Assembly: GCA_017936375.1 (NCBI GenBank) | Contig: JAGBFR010000036.1 | Location: 1-64,000 of the forward strand | DNA: 64,000 nt | Reading direction: 5' to 3' | DNA from: Clostridia bacterium | GTDB lineage: Bacteria; Bacillota; Clostridia; Christensenellales; Aristaeellaceae | Part shown: positions 53,299 through 63,469 of the stretch, piece after piece | Numbering within the stretch: the stretch's first letter is position 1 | Layout of the letters: each line of letters starts with the position of its first letter | Position numbers and translations under genes: made by a program | The notes under the pieces: generated by a model | The model's input: only the letters and a program-made list of their open reading frames with translations | Told to the model about the DNA's origin: nothing | Database searches by the model: none

Positions 53299-54378
53299 GT
53301 GCGATTCAAGCTTACACGCAGCCGTCGCTTTGCGGCGGTCATCATATCCGCTCTCCTCTGCATTCTGATTTCCGCTGCAGCTGCGGATACCGGCTATGAA
53401 ACCTGCTACGAGGACTTCATGGCCAATGCGGTGAACGGGAAACCGCAAATCCTCTACACGGGCAAGACGACGATGGCGCTGTCCATGCGCAGCGGCCCCA
53501 GCAAGGAGACGCAGGCCCTCGGCTCGCTCAAGAGCAGGGAGACCGTTTACATCTTCGGCTATGACCAGACATGGCTCTTCTGCTGGGATGACGAGGTCGG
53601 CGCATACTATATCGGCCGGCACAATGTCGATACCATCGAGCCCATGCCCGGCGTCACAGAGCCCTACGGCGTCATCAGAAACCGCTATGTCGCCTATACG
53701 TCCAAGGACACCGTGCTGCGCGCTTCTCCGGACGCCAATGCCGAGATGGTCGACAGCTATCCCGCCGGCACGCGCATCAGCTTCTGGCACATCAAGGATG
53801 GATGGGCCGTCATGCCGTATAAGCGCCTTATCGGATACATCTATGTGGGCGACCTCACGGACCTCACGCCCGTCGCGCCCGACGTCAATTACGCCAAGGA
53901 CGGCGACATCATCTCCGCCTTTACCACGCACTACTCCATCGCCAAGACGGAGCTGAACGTCGGCCGAATGGAGAATCTCCGTGTCGGCTGCCGCTATATC
54001 AGCAAGACCTATGAGCCCGGCGAGGTGCTCGACTTCAATAAGACTGCCGGCCCCTACCGCAAGAGCCGCGGCTACATGCCCTCTCCCGTTCTGATTGACG
54101 GCGGTACCGTCGCAGGCTACGGCGGCGGCACCTGTCAGGTCTCCACCACGCTGTACAACGCGCTCCTCCAGCTCTGGGACGGCGTGACGATCGTCTACCG
54201 CAGGCCGCACGGCCCGGGCGGCGCAAAATACGCACCCCACGGTGTGGATGCCGCCGTCGGCGCCGACAATCTGAATCTCATCTTCCGCAACGATTACGAT
54301 TTCCCGATTTCCATTGAATGCACGGTGCTCAACGGTTCGCTGTGCATCTGCATCCGCAAGGGCGCCCACAACCCGTGA
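53299..54378 (+). CDS. Secreted SH3-like and VanW-domain protein
   Basis: This 359-residue protein starts at GTG with GGAGG 7 nt upstream. A signal sequence (about 10-29) leads one or two bacterial SH3-like modules (about 50-190: MALSMRSGPSKETQALGSL and VLRASPDANAEMV) and a C-terminal VanW domain (about 220-350) with GEVLDFNKTAGP and GGGTCQVSTTLYNALL. VanW-domain proteins are cell-envelope proteins of poorly known function, and the SH3 modules suggest wall binding. It is monocistronic and ends in a terminator. Confidence 0.9.
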   Translation: MRFKLTRSRRFAAVIISALLCILISAAAADTGYETCYEDFMANAVNGKPQILYTGKTTMALSMRSGPSKETQALGSLKSRETVYIFGYDQTWLFCWDDEVGAYYIGRHNVDTIEPMPGVTEPYGVIRNRYVAYTSKDTVLRASPDANAEMVDSYPAGTRISFWHIKDGWAVMPYKRLIGYIYVGDLTDLTPVAPDVNYAKDGDIISAFTTHYSIAKTELNVGRMENLRVGCRYISKTYEPGEVLDFNKTAGPYRKSRGYMPSPVLIDGGTVAGYGGGTCQVSTTLYNALLQLWDGVTIVYRRPHGPGGAKYAPHGVDAAVGADNLNLIFRNDYDFPISIECTVLNGSLCICIRKGAHNP

Positions 54379-54383
54379 TCAAC

Positions 54384-54420
54384 AACACGCTGCCTGTTCA
54401 AAACGGCAGCGTGTTTTCTT
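54384..54420 (+). terminator. Terminator of the VanW-family gene
   Basis: An 11-bp stem (54384-54394 with 54405-54415) is followed by TTCTTTTTG. Confidence 0.9.
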
Positions 54421-54485
54421 TTTGTTGTTCCTGTTCTGTTTTCCTTTTTGTCGTCCCCGCGCTGCTTTTTGCCGTTTCTGCGTAT

Positions 54486-54515
54486 CAAAAAACCACCCCT
54501 TAATGGGGTGGTTTT
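54486..54515 (-). terminator. Terminator of the secreted 226-residue protein gene
   Basis: A 9-bp stem (54505-54513 with 54491-54499) has a 5-nt loop; on the minus strand it runs into TTTTTT. It could also act on the plus strand. Confidence 0.85.
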
Positions 54516-54524
54516 ACGTTTTTG

Positions 54525-55205
54525 TTACTGCGCCTTCGCGATGGAGGTCACGTGGGTGTTGACGCCCTCGTACCAGTAGAGGAAGCCCTCAACGTCGACG
54601 ACATCGCCAGCCTGCAGCTCGGCAACCGCCTTATACACGTCGGAATCCGGACCGGTCAGGTAAACCTCAACGCAGAAGCTGTAGCTCTGGCCGTTGTAGG
54701 AGACCGTCAGATAGATGTCATCGCCCGGCTCGCCGTTCTTGTACTCGACGCCCTCGAGGGTCAGGCCCTTGAAGGAAACGAACTTGTTCTGATGGTTGAT
54801 CAGCTCTTCGGTGCCCAGCAGCTCGGTCACATCCAGCGCCTCAGCGATGAAGGTATCGCCGCCCTCGACAAACTCGAAGGTGCCGTCCATCACCTCAACC
54901 TCGCCGGCCCACTGGCCCTTGTAGCCGGTGACCTTGATCTTGGTGCCCGGAACGAGCTTGGCAGCATCTTCCTCGGAGCAGGCCAGCTCGTAGAGGAAGT
55001 AGGCGCCGTCCTGATCCTGGGTATAGACGGTCACCTTGTTGTCCCACCAGGACTGATGAGCCTGAACATAGGTCTCGATGACGACCTCGGTGTCCATCTC
55101 CGCAGCAGCATAGTCCGCATAGGTCATCACACCCTCGGCCATGCCCATCACGGCAAAGGCGGAGAACGCGACGAGGGTCAGCAGGATAGCAAGAATCTTC
55201 TTCAT
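54525..55205 (-). CDS. Secreted protein with two OB-like domains, unknown function
   Basis: This 226-residue protein has a clear signal peptide (MKKILAILLTLVAFSAFA, cleavage near 23) and no lipobox. The mature part shows two beta-barrel-like units with internal similarity: KVTVYTQDQDGAYFLYEL then GTKIKVTGYKGQW, and DIYLTVSYNGQSYSFCVE then GDVVDVEGFLYWYEG. The pattern recalls OB-fold domains of exported proteins. Very acidic overall. ATG has AGGAGG upstream and it has its own promoter and terminator. Function unknown; I infer an extracellular binding role. Confidence 0.8.
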   Translation of the reverse strand: MKKILAILLTLVAFSAFAVMGMAEGVMTYADYAAAEMDTEVVIETYVQAHQSWWDNKVTVYTQDQDGAYFLYELACSEEDAAKLVPGTKIKVTGYKGQWAGEVEVMDGTFEFVEGGDTFIAEALDVTELLGTEELINHQNKFVSFKGLTLEGVEYKNGEPGDDIYLTVSYNGQSYSFCVEVYLTGPDSDVYKAVAELQAGDVVDVEGFLYWYEGVNTHVTSIAKAQ

Positions 55206-55244
55206 GGTATTTTCCTCCTGTCAAGAGTTCAAAAGTACACGACT

Positions 55245-55272
55245 ATTATACATCAATTCCCGCATAAATCAA
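55245..55272 (-). promoter_or_regulatory. Sigma-A promoter of the secreted protein gene
   Basis: TTGATT (55272-55267), 16 nt and TATAAT (55250-55245) on the minus strand, 40 nt before the start. It lies in the 77-bp gap after the solute-binding protein gene. Confidence 0.75.
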
Positions 55273-55282
55273 CGGCTTATTT

Positions 55283-56896
55283 TCAGCGCTTCGCTTTTTT
55301 CTTGCGAAGGACGCCGATCAGCAGATACAGCCCCATGGCCGCCCATGTGCCGCAGAGCGCCGCCAGAAGAATCACCGACGTCGCCGGCAGCGGCCCAAGC
55401 GCGCCGCTGTCCACGGTTGATGCGCTCCTGCCGGACTGCTGATCGAGCCTGTACAGGGAGGCCACGTCGCCATAGAGCTTTTCAATGAAGGCGTCATCCA
55501 CCGTCTTCTTGCGGCGCACGCCTTTGGTGACCTCCTCAATCATCTGCCCCGCCGCGTCGCGCAGGGATGCCGAGCCATTGAATACCGGGGTCACAAACGT
55601 GTTTTCCGTCTGATCCATTAAAAGCTGCGACGCCTTGATCTTGACGTCATAGTGCAGTTCGTTGTCCTCGCCGCAGCGCGCGATGTAGTCCTTATACTCC
55701 GCGCTCTCCTGCGCCTTTGCGGTGACGGGCACATATCCCTCCGTAGAGGCATAGGCGATCTGCACGTCATTGGTCAGCAGATACTGCGTGAACAGCCACG
55801 ACGCCATGACCTCCTGCGGATCTTCTTTATTGAAGATGCACACGGACGGTCCCTGCGAGATCATGACAGGATTCTCGGGATCAAACTGCGGGATCGGCAT
55901 GACAACCGTCTCAAACTCCACCAGTTTATCCTCCGCGATGTCCGTCAGCGGCGCATCGGAGCCCATCCATGTCGCGCCGGCTGTGGAATCCACCGCAAAG
56001 ACGCACTGACCTGCATTGAGGAAGTTTGCCGGATAGCTGGAAATCTTGAAGGTCGAGAACGCGCCTCTTGACGTATGCAGTGCGACTGTTTCAAGGATCT
56101 CCTTCGTCTCATCGCTGAAGATCAGGATATTGCCCTCCGCGTCGGAGTAGCCCGCGCCCTTCTGCCTCAGCATCTGGATCATCATGTTGTCCGTGGACTT
56201 ATAGATGAAAGGAATCATCACCTTCTGACCATTGAGCAGGTAATTCCCCTCTTCATCCTTGGCGGCAGCGGCGTCCGCCACCTCCCAGACGAAATCCCAG
56301 GTGAGCACCTCGGGCAGCTCATAGCCAAGCGCCTCGACATAGGTCTTGTTGACATAGCAGGCCTCTGTGGAGCGCATATAGGGCAGCGCATAGTGTCTGT
56401 CCCCGATCACGCACTCCTCCAGAAACTTGGGAACGATCTCCTCCTGCACCGGCGAATCGAACTTCACCATCCTGCCGCCCAAACCGTAATCCTCATCGTC
56501 AAAGAGCGCATCGAGCGGCACGACGCTGTTCGTTCCGGTCATGTAGGTCGCTATATGGTCCGGATAGGTGATGCAGACGTTAGGCGTCGTGTTCGTCGAG
56601 ATATTGGTGATGACGTCGTTATAGATCCTGCCGTAGTCCGTATACAGGCGCAGGTTGACGCTGATATTGGGATACAGCGCCTCAAAATCCTCGATCGCCT
56701 TTTCATAGATGGCGACCTGCGTCATGTTCGTGTCGTTCTTCGCCCAGAAGGTGATCTCATGCGTCCGGCTCTCGTCAAAGGTATCCGGCACCTCAAAGGC
56801 GACAAGGCCCTTGGAGCCGTGGCAGCCGCTGAGCAGCGCCATCGCGCCCATCAGCATCAGCAGCAAGGCGAGGCGCTTCATTCTCCTTGTAATCAT
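55283..56896 (-). CDS. Solute-binding lipoprotein with C-terminal LPATS/membrane tail
   Basis: This 537-residue family 1 extracellular solute-binding protein belongs to the carbohydrate-type ABC transporter just upstream. It has a lipoprotein signal with LLSGC (Cys25), then EITFWAKNDTNM and the DFEALYPNISV-like segment typical of sugar-binding proteins. Unusually, the C-terminus carries LPATS (503-507), a hydrophobic helix and a basic tail RKKKAKR, like a sortase sorting signal or a second membrane anchor. ATG at 56896 overlaps the permease stop in an ATGA and has GGAGG 9 nt ahead; the frame extends 73 codons upstream inside the permease gene and is not used. Confidence 0.9.
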   Translation of the reverse strand: MITRRMKRLALLLMLMGAMALLSGCHGSKGLVAFEVPDTFDESRTHEITFWAKNDTNMTQVAIYEKAIEDFEALYPNISVNLRLYTDYGRIYNDVITNISTNTTPNVCITYPDHIATYMTGTNSVVPLDALFDDEDYGLGGRMVKFDSPVQEEIVPKFLEECVIGDRHYALPYMRSTEACYVNKTYVEALGYELPEVLTWDFVWEVADAAAAKDEEGNYLLNGQKVMIPFIYKSTDNMMIQMLRQKGAGYSDAEGNILIFSDETKEILETVALHTSRGAFSTFKISSYPANFLNAGQCVFAVDSTAGATWMGSDAPLTDIAEDKLVEFETVVMPIPQFDPENPVMISQGPSVCIFNKEDPQEVMASWLFTQYLLTNDVQIAYASTEGYVPVTAKAQESAEYKDYIARCGEDNELHYDVKIKASQLLMDQTENTFVTPVFNGSASLRDAAGQMIEEVTKGVRRKKTVDDAFIEKLYGDVASLYRLDQQSGRSASTVDSGALGPLPATSVILLAALCGTWAAMGLYLLIGVLRKKKAKR

Positions 56897-57768
56897 CCCT
56901 TCATGCCTCCCCTCGCGACGCCGGCCATGATCTTCTTGTGAAAGACGAGGAACAGCACGATCAGCGGCACAGAGATGACCACAACCGCCGCCATCATCGC
57001 CGGGATATTCTCGCGGCCAAAGCCGTTTTCCCGGATCTCCTGTATACCGTTGGAAACGAGGAAATACGCCTGATCGTCGGTGATCAGCCTCGGCCAGACG
57101 TACGAATTCCAGCACTCAATCACCTTGAGGATGGTGATGGTGATCAGCGTCGGGCGGCAGATCGGGATCATCACCTTAAAAAGGTATTTGAGATCCGACG
57201 TGGCGTCCACCTTCGCCGCATAGTACAGCTCGTCCGGGATCTGCGCAAAGTTCTCCCTGAGCAGATAGATGTAGAACACCGACGTGACCGACGGCAGAAT
57301 CAGGCCGACGAACGTATTGCGCATATCCAGATTCGTGATGGTCACGAAATTGGTGATGACGACCAGCTCATTGGGGATCATCATCAGAGAAAGGAAGACG
57401 ACAAACGCGATATCCTTTCCCGGAAAATCCAGCCTCGCAAAGGCAAACGCCGCCAGCACCGTCACAAAGAGCATGATCGCCGTCGTCGCCACGGTGAAGA
57501 TCAGCGTATTGATAAAGTAGCTGCCCAGCGGCACAGCTGTAAAGGCGTCCTGATAGTTTTCAAGCGTCGGCGCGAGCGTATAGAGCTGGGGAACAAATTC
57601 CGAGCTGTAGGCGCTGTAGCTCTTGAGCGACGTGAGGATCATCCAGTAGAACGGGAACAGGACGACAATCCCCCACACGGCGAGCAGCGCATAGATCAGC
57701 GCCTTCACGGCGAAGTTTCCCGCCTTCGCGCGCTTTTCAATCATTTCATAATCCATTTGATTTGCCAT
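56893..57768 (-). CDS. Carbohydrate ABC transporter permease (MalG/UgpE-like)
   Basis: This 291-residue permease has six helices and the EAA-loop region VDATSDLKYLFKVMIPICRPT. The start MANQMDYEMIEKRAK precedes the first helix. It belongs to the CUT1 sugar or glycerol-phosphate uptake group. It follows the partner permease by 12 nt and its stop overlaps the solute-binding protein start by 4 nt. The actual sugar cannot be read from sequence. Confidence 0.95.
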   Translation of the reverse strand: MANQMDYEMIEKRAKAGNFAVKALIYALLAVWGIVVLFPFYWMILTSLKSYSAYSSEFVPQLYTLAPTLENYQDAFTAVPLGSYFINTLIFTVATTAIMLFVTVLAAFAFARLDFPGKDIAFVVFLSLMMIPNELVVITNFVTITNLDMRNTFVGLILPSVTSVFYIYLLRENFAQIPDELYYAAKVDATSDLKYLFKVMIPICRPTLITITILKVIECWNSYVWPRLITDDQAYFLVSNGIQEIRENGFGRENIPAMMAAVVVISVPLIVLFLVFHKKIMAGVARGGMKG

Positions 57769-57780
57769 ATGTGCGCCCTC

Positions 57781-58671
57781 TCAGTAATGTACATGCTTTC
57801 TGCTGATCATCAGATTGATGCAGGTGATGGTCAGCACAATCGCAAAGAGAATGATCGCAGCCGCAGAGGCGTACGACGGGTAGCCGCCGCTGTTGCCGTA
57901 GAGCATATCGTACACATAGCCGACGATCGTGTTCATCTCCGCCGCATTGAGATTCGTGCCAAAGAGCGCAACCGCATCGCTGTACGCCTTGAACGCGCCG
58001 ATAAAGCCCGTGATGATCAGATAGAACACCGTCGGCGAGATCATCGGCAGCGTGATGCGCGCAAACACACGGAGCCGCGGCGTGCCGTCCACCTTAGCGG
58101 CATTGTAGTAGATTTCATTGACCGAGGCCAGCGCACTGGTCAGAATCAGGATCTTGAAGGGCATGACCACCCAGATCGTATAAAAGCACAGGACGAACAT
58201 CTTCGCCCAGTACGGGCCGTCGATGAAATCGACAGACTCCCCGCCGAACCAGTTGATGACCAAATTGGCAAAGCCGTCCGTATACGGCGTCTTCTTGAAC
58301 AGAATCATGAAGACGAGGCCGACCGCCAGCGTATTGGTGACATACGGCAGGAAGTACACCGTCTGGAAGAGATTGCGCAGCGCCTTGATGGAGCTGAGCG
58401 CAACGGAGATCAGCAGCGCAATGCCCGTGGAGAGCGGCACCGTCACTGCCACGAGGATGAACGTATTCTTCACCGCCTGCAGGAAGTACGGGTCGCGCAG
58501 CACATACCGGTAATTGTAAAGGCCAACGCCGTAATACGTCTGCGAGGCGGAGTTATACCCTTCCTCAAAGGAATAGATAAAGACGTCGATCAGCGGATAC
58601 ACCATGAAGACGCCCAGAAAGAGGACCGCCGGCAGAAGATACAGCCAGCCCTTGATGCTCTGTTTTTCCAT
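57781..58671 (-). CDS. Carbohydrate ABC transporter permease (MalF/UgpA-like)
   Basis: This 296-residue permease has six helices, with the start KGWLYLLPAVLFLGVFMVYPLI typical of the UgpA/LacF group and the coupling loop YYNAAKVDGTPRLRVFARITLPMISP. The ATG at 58671 has GGGGGA upstream. The longer frame (171 nt more) lies inside the ATPase gene and has no permease character. It lies 13 nt after the ATPase gene and is followed by the second permease. Confidence 0.95.
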   Translation of the reverse strand: MEKQSIKGWLYLLPAVLFLGVFMVYPLIDVFIYSFEEGYNSASQTYYGVGLYNYRYVLRDPYFLQAVKNTFILVAVTVPLSTGIALLISVALSSIKALRNLFQTVYFLPYVTNTLAVGLVFMILFKKTPYTDGFANLVINWFGGESVDFIDGPYWAKMFVLCFYTIWVVMPFKILILTSALASVNEIYYNAAKVDGTPRLRVFARITLPMISPTVFYLIITGFIGAFKAYSDAVALFGTNLNAAEMNTIVGYVYDMLYGNSGGYPSYASAAAIILFAIVLTITCINLMISRKHVHY

Positions 58672-58684
58672 GGCTGTTCCCCCG

Positions 58685-59788
<1,104 letters not shown>

Positions 59789-59862
59789 ATTGGTATCCCT
59801 TCCTTTTGTTCCCGCAGCGCCTTCGCGTCTGCGGCTGCTTATTGATTCATTGACGTGCCGCC

Positions 59863-60411
59863 TTATCGCCTGTATGCCGCCGGTCCCTGCTCATAGAGAT
59901 TGCCTCCATGCGCATCGATGGCGACGATCAGCGGCATGCGTTCCACCTTCAGCTCCCGGATAGCCTCCGTACCCAGATCCTCAAAGGCGATCACGCGGGC
60001 CGATTTGACGCTCGAGGCAATCAGCGCGCCCGCGCCGCCTGTCGCAGCGAAGTAGACGCCGCCATTTCTCTGTATGGCCTCCACAACCGACTGAGCGCGC
60101 TGTCCCTTGCCGATCATGCCGATCAAGCCAAGATCGCAGAGCATCGGCGCGTACGCGTCCATGCGATAGCTGGTCGTCGGCCCGCAGGAGCCGATCGCAT
60201 CGCCGGGCTTTGCCGGGCACGGCCCGGCGTAGTAGATCACCTGATTGCGCACATCAAAGGGCAGCGCTTCCCCAGCCCTGACCCTGTCGCACAGGCGCTT
60301 ATGGGCGGCGTCCCGCCCGGTATAGATCGTGCCGCTGAGCAGCACGGTATCGCCCGCCCGCAGGTCGGCTATCTCCTCCTGCAAGAGCGGCGCATGAATC
60401 TCTCTTTCCAT
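59863..60411 (-). CDS. Class I fumarate hydratase, beta subunit
   Basis: This 182-residue C-terminal subunit of the two-subunit iron-sulfur fumarase catalyses fumarate to malate. Key motifs are LLSGTIYTGRDAAHKR and GSCGPTTSYRMDAY. The paired subunit is 10 nt upstream. L(+)-tartrate dehydratase has the same architecture, so the substrate is fumarate by family frequency, not by proof. It is read with the alpha subunit from one promoter and may continue into the ABC transporter genes. Confidence 0.92.
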   Translation of the reverse strand: MEREIHAPLLQEEIADLRAGDTVLLSGTIYTGRDAAHKRLCDRVRAGEALPFDVRNQVIYYAGPCPAKPGDAIGSCGPTTSYRMDAYAPMLCDLGLIGMIGKGQRAQSVVEAIQRNGGVYFAATGGAGALIASSVKSARVIAFEDLGTEAIRELKVERMPLIVAIDAHGGNLYEQGPAAYRR

Positions 60412-60421
60412 CCTGCACCTC

Positions 60422-61261
60422 TCAGATCACAGCGCTCTTGTGTCGCGCCGCATGGCACTGCATATTGACCGCAACGGGCAGGCCGGCGATGTGCGTGTGC
60501 ATCTGCTCGATGTGCACGGCAAGGGCTGTCGTCCGTCCGCCAAGTCCCTGCGGGCCAATGCCCAGATCGTTGATGCGCGCGAGCAGCTCGCGCTCCATCT
60601 CCGCCAGCATAGGATCAGACGACGGCTCGCCGCACTCCCGCGTGAGGCTGTGCTTGGCCATGAGCATGGCACACTCTGCCGTGCCGCCAATGCCCACGCC
60701 CACGACGACCGGCGGGCAGGGATTGCCGCCCGCAAGACGTACGGTTTCCACGATCGCCTCTTTGACGCCCTCCACGCCCTGAGACGGCGTGAGCATCCAC
60801 AGGCGTGACATGTTTTCCGAACCGAAGCCCTTTGGCGCAGCGGTGATCCTTACCTGCTCGCCGGGTACAAGCTTCATATGGACGATGGCGGGCGTGTTGT
60901 CCTTTGTATTCACGCGCTCAAGCGGCGTCAGCACGCTCGCGCGGAAGCAGCCGTCCCGATACGCCCTTCGAACGCCGTCCTCAATGGCGGCATTCACATC
61001 TCCGCCTGTAAAATGGACGTCCTGCCCGATTTCCATGAAGATGACCGCCATACCCGTATCCTGACAGATAGGCATCTGCTTCTCTGCTGCGAGGCGATCA
61101 TTGTCAAGGAGCTGCTGCAGCACAGCGCGCCCAAACGGAGATTCCTCCGTCTCAAGATTCCTTCTGAGCTGGGAAAGCACATCGTCCCCGATCTCACAGC
61201 AGGCGCTGCGGAACAGGCTGCACACCGTATCGCTGACCTGCGCTATGTCAATCTCTCTCAT
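60422..61261 (-). CDS. Class I fumarate hydratase, alpha subunit
   Basis: This 279-residue N-terminal subunit binds the [4Fe-4S] cluster. It shows PICQDTGMAVIF, GSENMSRLWML, NPCPPVVVGVGIGG, and GLGGRTTALAVH near the end, all characteristic of class I fumarases. The conserved cysteines that hold the cluster are in the CQDTG and NPCPP regions. Together with the beta subunit it forms a fumarate hydratase of the anaerobic, oxygen-sensitive kind. The alternative assignment is tartrate dehydratase. ATG has AGGAG upstream. Confidence 0.92.
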   Translation of the reverse strand: MREIDIAQVSDTVCSLFRSACCEIGDDVLSQLRRNLETEESPFGRAVLQQLLDNDRLAAEKQMPICQDTGMAVIFMEIGQDVHFTGGDVNAAIEDGVRRAYRDGCFRASVLTPLERVNTKDNTPAIVHMKLVPGEQVRITAAPKGFGSENMSRLWMLTPSQGVEGVKEAIVETVRLAGGNPCPPVVVGVGIGGTAECAMLMAKHSLTRECGEPSSDPMLAEMERELLARINDLGIGPQGLGGRTTALAVHIEQMHTHIAGLPVAVNMQCHAARHKSAVI

Positions 61262-61316
61262 CTCATGCTCCTGCGCCGCGCCATGGGCTGCGGCGTCCTC
61301 CTGTTTGTTCTATGTT

Positions 61317-61345
61317 AATATAGCGCAAAAAACGCGCCATTGCAA
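61317..61345 (-). promoter_or_regulatory. Sigma-A promoter of the fumarase genes
   Basis: TTGCAA (61345-61340), a 17-nt spacer and TATATT (61322-61317) on the minus strand, about 55 nt before the alpha-subunit start. Confidence 0.75.
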
Positions 61346-61402
61346 GCAGGACAGACCATTGACTTTTTCCCCGATGGTGTTTCTTTTTTTCAGAATCCGG
61401 GC

Positions 61403-61408
61403 TATAAT
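61403..61408 (+). promoter_or_regulatory. Probable -10 element for the AI-2E-family transporter
   Basis: A perfect TATAAT lies 30 nt upstream of the start. The hexamer 17 nt before it, TTTCTT, is a poor -35. Confidence 0.5.
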
Positions 61409-61438
61409 ACCCATATACACAGATTCGGAGGACATCAC

Positions 61439-62671
61439 ATGCAACTAACAGACAATACAAAACGCTTTCTGATCTTCCTGTCCGCCTTTATAGTCGGGCT
61501 TGTCCTTTGCAGCACGCATATCTCCTCCATCGCCGCATGGCTTTCCAGCGCGCTGACAACCTTTTCTCCCTTTATCGTCGGCGGATGCATCGCGTTCCTG
61601 CTGAGCGTCCCGATGAAGCTGATTGACAGGCTGCTCAGCACAAAGCGCCGCGGCACAAACAAGCCGCTGCTCGGCGACGGCGCGCGCCGCCCTGTCAGCC
61701 TCATCCTTTCCATCCTCCTCTTCGTGACGATCCTTGTGCTCTTCGTGCTGATTGTCGTTCCGCAGCTGGTGGAAACGGTCTCCTCCCTCGCCGGCTCAAT
61801 CATGGCGTTTGTGCCTGTCGCACAGAGCTGGATCTCTGAGTTCATGGTCTGGCTGGAGGGGTATCCGGAGCTGCATGAGTTTATCTCGCCGTATATCCCT
61901 GATCTCAATGCGATGGCCTCCACACTGATTGCCTTCGTTCAGAAGTTCTTCGGCGTCGCCGCATCCTCTCTGGTCTCCGGCGTATCCACGATCTTCTCCA
62001 GCGCGACGGACGTCATCATCTCCTTCGTCTTTGCCATCTATATCCTGCTGCAGACGGACTCCCTCTCCCGCCAGAGCAAGAAGCTGATCTACGCCTTCCT
62101 GCCCAAGCGCTTCTGCGACACTGTGCTGCGCGTGGCGGGTATGGCACACAAGACCTTCTTCTCCTATGTCACCATCCAGTGCACGGAGGCCATGATCCTC
62201 GGCGCGCTCTGCTTTGCCGGCATGGTGCTCTTCCGCTTCCCGCATGCACTGGTCATTTCGGTGATCATGCTCTTCTGCGCGCTGATTCCGATTTACGGCG
62301 CGATCATCTCCTGCGTGGTGGGCGCATTCCTCGTGCTGATCGAGAGCCCCATGCAGGCGCTCGGCTTCATCGTGTTCATTCTCGTCCTCCAGCAGCTGGA
62401 GACGAATCTGATCTATCCCCGCGTGGTCTCCACCTCCATCAATCTGCCGCCCATGTGGGTGCTGCTGGCCGTAACAGTCGGCGGCGGTCTCTTCGGCCTT
62501 GTCGGCATGATCACCGCCGTTCCGATCACCTCCATCGGCTACACGCTCCTCGGCGAACTGACCGCGCAGCGCCTTGAGGCCCGCCGCATCACGCCGGAGG
62601 ATTTCGCCGTCTATCAGCCGCCGGAAAAACCGGCCGAAAAGCGCCCCGAAACAAAAAAGCGCCGCGGATGA
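61439..62671 (+). CDS. AI-2E family transporter / PerM-like membrane protein
   Basis: This 410-residue polytopic protein is of the AI-2E (PerM/YtvI) family. ATG at 61439 has CGGAGGA 6 nt upstream; the frame extends 33 codons upstream over the promoter. Eight hydrophobic helices are predicted. The central soluble loop is followed by TDVIISFVFAIYILLQTDSL, and IYGAIISCVVGAFLVLIESP and GGGLFGLVGMITAVP are family segments. Despite the name, many members are not autoinducer-2 transporters; some are sodium/proton antiporters. The C-terminal tail is highly charged (PPEKPAEKRPETKKRRG). Confidence 0.9.
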   Translation: MQLTDNTKRFLIFLSAFIVGLVLCSTHISSIAAWLSSALTTFSPFIVGGCIAFLLSVPMKLIDRLLSTKRRGTNKPLLGDGARRPVSLILSILLFVTILVLFVLIVVPQLVETVSSLAGSIMAFVPVAQSWISEFMVWLEGYPELHEFISPYIPDLNAMASTLIAFVQKFFGVAASSLVSGVSTIFSSATDVIISFVFAIYILLQTDSLSRQSKKLIYAFLPKRFCDTVLRVAGMAHKTFFSYVTIQCTEAMILGALCFAGMVLFRFPHALVISVIMLFCALIPIYGAIISCVVGAFLVLIESPMQALGFIVFILVLQQLETNLIYPRVVSTSINLPPMWVLLAVTVGGGLFGLVGMITAVPITSIGYTLLGELTAQRLEARRITPEDFAVYQPPEKPAEKRPETKKRRG

Positions 62672-62673
62672 TC

Positions 62674-62702
62674 TTTACAAATCCTCTGTCATCCGCTATC
62701 AT
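62674..62702 (+). promoter_or_regulatory. Sigma-A promoter of the HTH-S24 regulator
   Basis: TTTACA (62674-62679), a 17-nt spacer and TATCAT (62697-62702), 45 nt before the start of the regulator. Confidence 0.7.
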
Positions 62703-62746
62703 GTCTTTATTATGCAGACAAGCATCCCATTCAGGAGGAAACGCAC

Positions 62747-63466
62747 ATGAGCCGTTTAGGTGATCTCATTCTCCTCGAGCGCACGCGCCAGAAGCTGACC
62801 CGCAAGCAGGTCGCCAAGAAGTGCGGCGTATCCGAGGGCTATATCAAGGACGTCGAAGAGGGCCGCCGCATCATTCAGGACGATCAGGCACGCCGTATTC
62901 TCAATAAGCTGGGCACCAGCTCCCGCAACGAGGCTGAATTCTCCCTCGACGAAATCGCAGCCACGGTCGACCTGGGCACCCTTGCCCCCGCGCCGAAGCC
63001 TGCCGAGCCGGCAAAGCCCGCCCCCAAGCCCGAGCCCGTCAAGACCTCCTCGCCCGAGGAGCAGAGCGGCATCTGGCTGGATGCGCTGAGCAGCGTCCTC
63101 AAGCCCGTACCGGTCATGAACGCCGGATGGATTCAGGTCTCCCGCAGGATGGTCCCGATTCAGGACGGCAAGATCGAAGGCGCCAAGCCTGACAAGGTTG
63201 TCTACTTCCTCGCGCCGGACGATTCCATGCGCGCCATGCGCATTGAAAAGGGCGATCTCGTGCTCATCGTCCCGCAGACACTGCCCGTCGACGGCGCGAT
63301 CATGCTCGTCGAATACGGTGCGCACCGCTGCCTGCGCCGCGTGAAGCTGCTGGGCAATTCTAACATCCTGCTGCAGAGCGGCGACCGCGAGCTGGGCGCA
63401 GAATCCGTGCACATCAGCGACATCAAGCTGGTCGGCCGCGCCGTGCGTGTGGAAATCGCGCTCTAA
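62747..63466 (+). CDS. HTH (XRE) regulator with LexA/S24-like C-terminal domain
   Basis: This 239-residue protein combines an XRE-type helix-turn-helix (about 5-58: LTRKQVAKKCGVSEGYIKDVE), a Pro/Lys/Glu linker (about 80-105) and a LexA/S24-type C-terminal domain (about 125-239). The nucleophile position is present as Ser160 in PDDSM, followed by EKGDLVLI. The position of the catalytic lysine (a VKR motif in LexA) reads LRR (196-198), so self-cleavage may be lost or altered. ATG has AGGAGGA upstream. It is directly followed by the SprT-like gene. Confidence 0.85.
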   Translation: MSRLGDLILLERTRQKLTRKQVAKKCGVSEGYIKDVEEGRRIIQDDQARRILNKLGTSSRNEAEFSLDEIAATVDLGTLAPAPKPAEPAKPAPKPEPVKTSSPEEQSGIWLDALSSVLKPVPVMNAGWIQVSRRMVPIQDGKIEGAKPDKVVYFLAPDDSMRAMRIEKGDLVLIVPQTLPVDGAIMLVEYGAHRCLRRVKLLGNSNILLQSGDRELGAESVHISDIKLVGRAVRVEIAL

Positions 63467-63469
63467 GCC

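Noticed and set aside
59812-59834. Terminator between fumarase and the ABC operon
   Set aside because: The stem-loop is strong but is followed by GAACAAAAGG on the minus strand, with no T tract, so termination there is unlikely.
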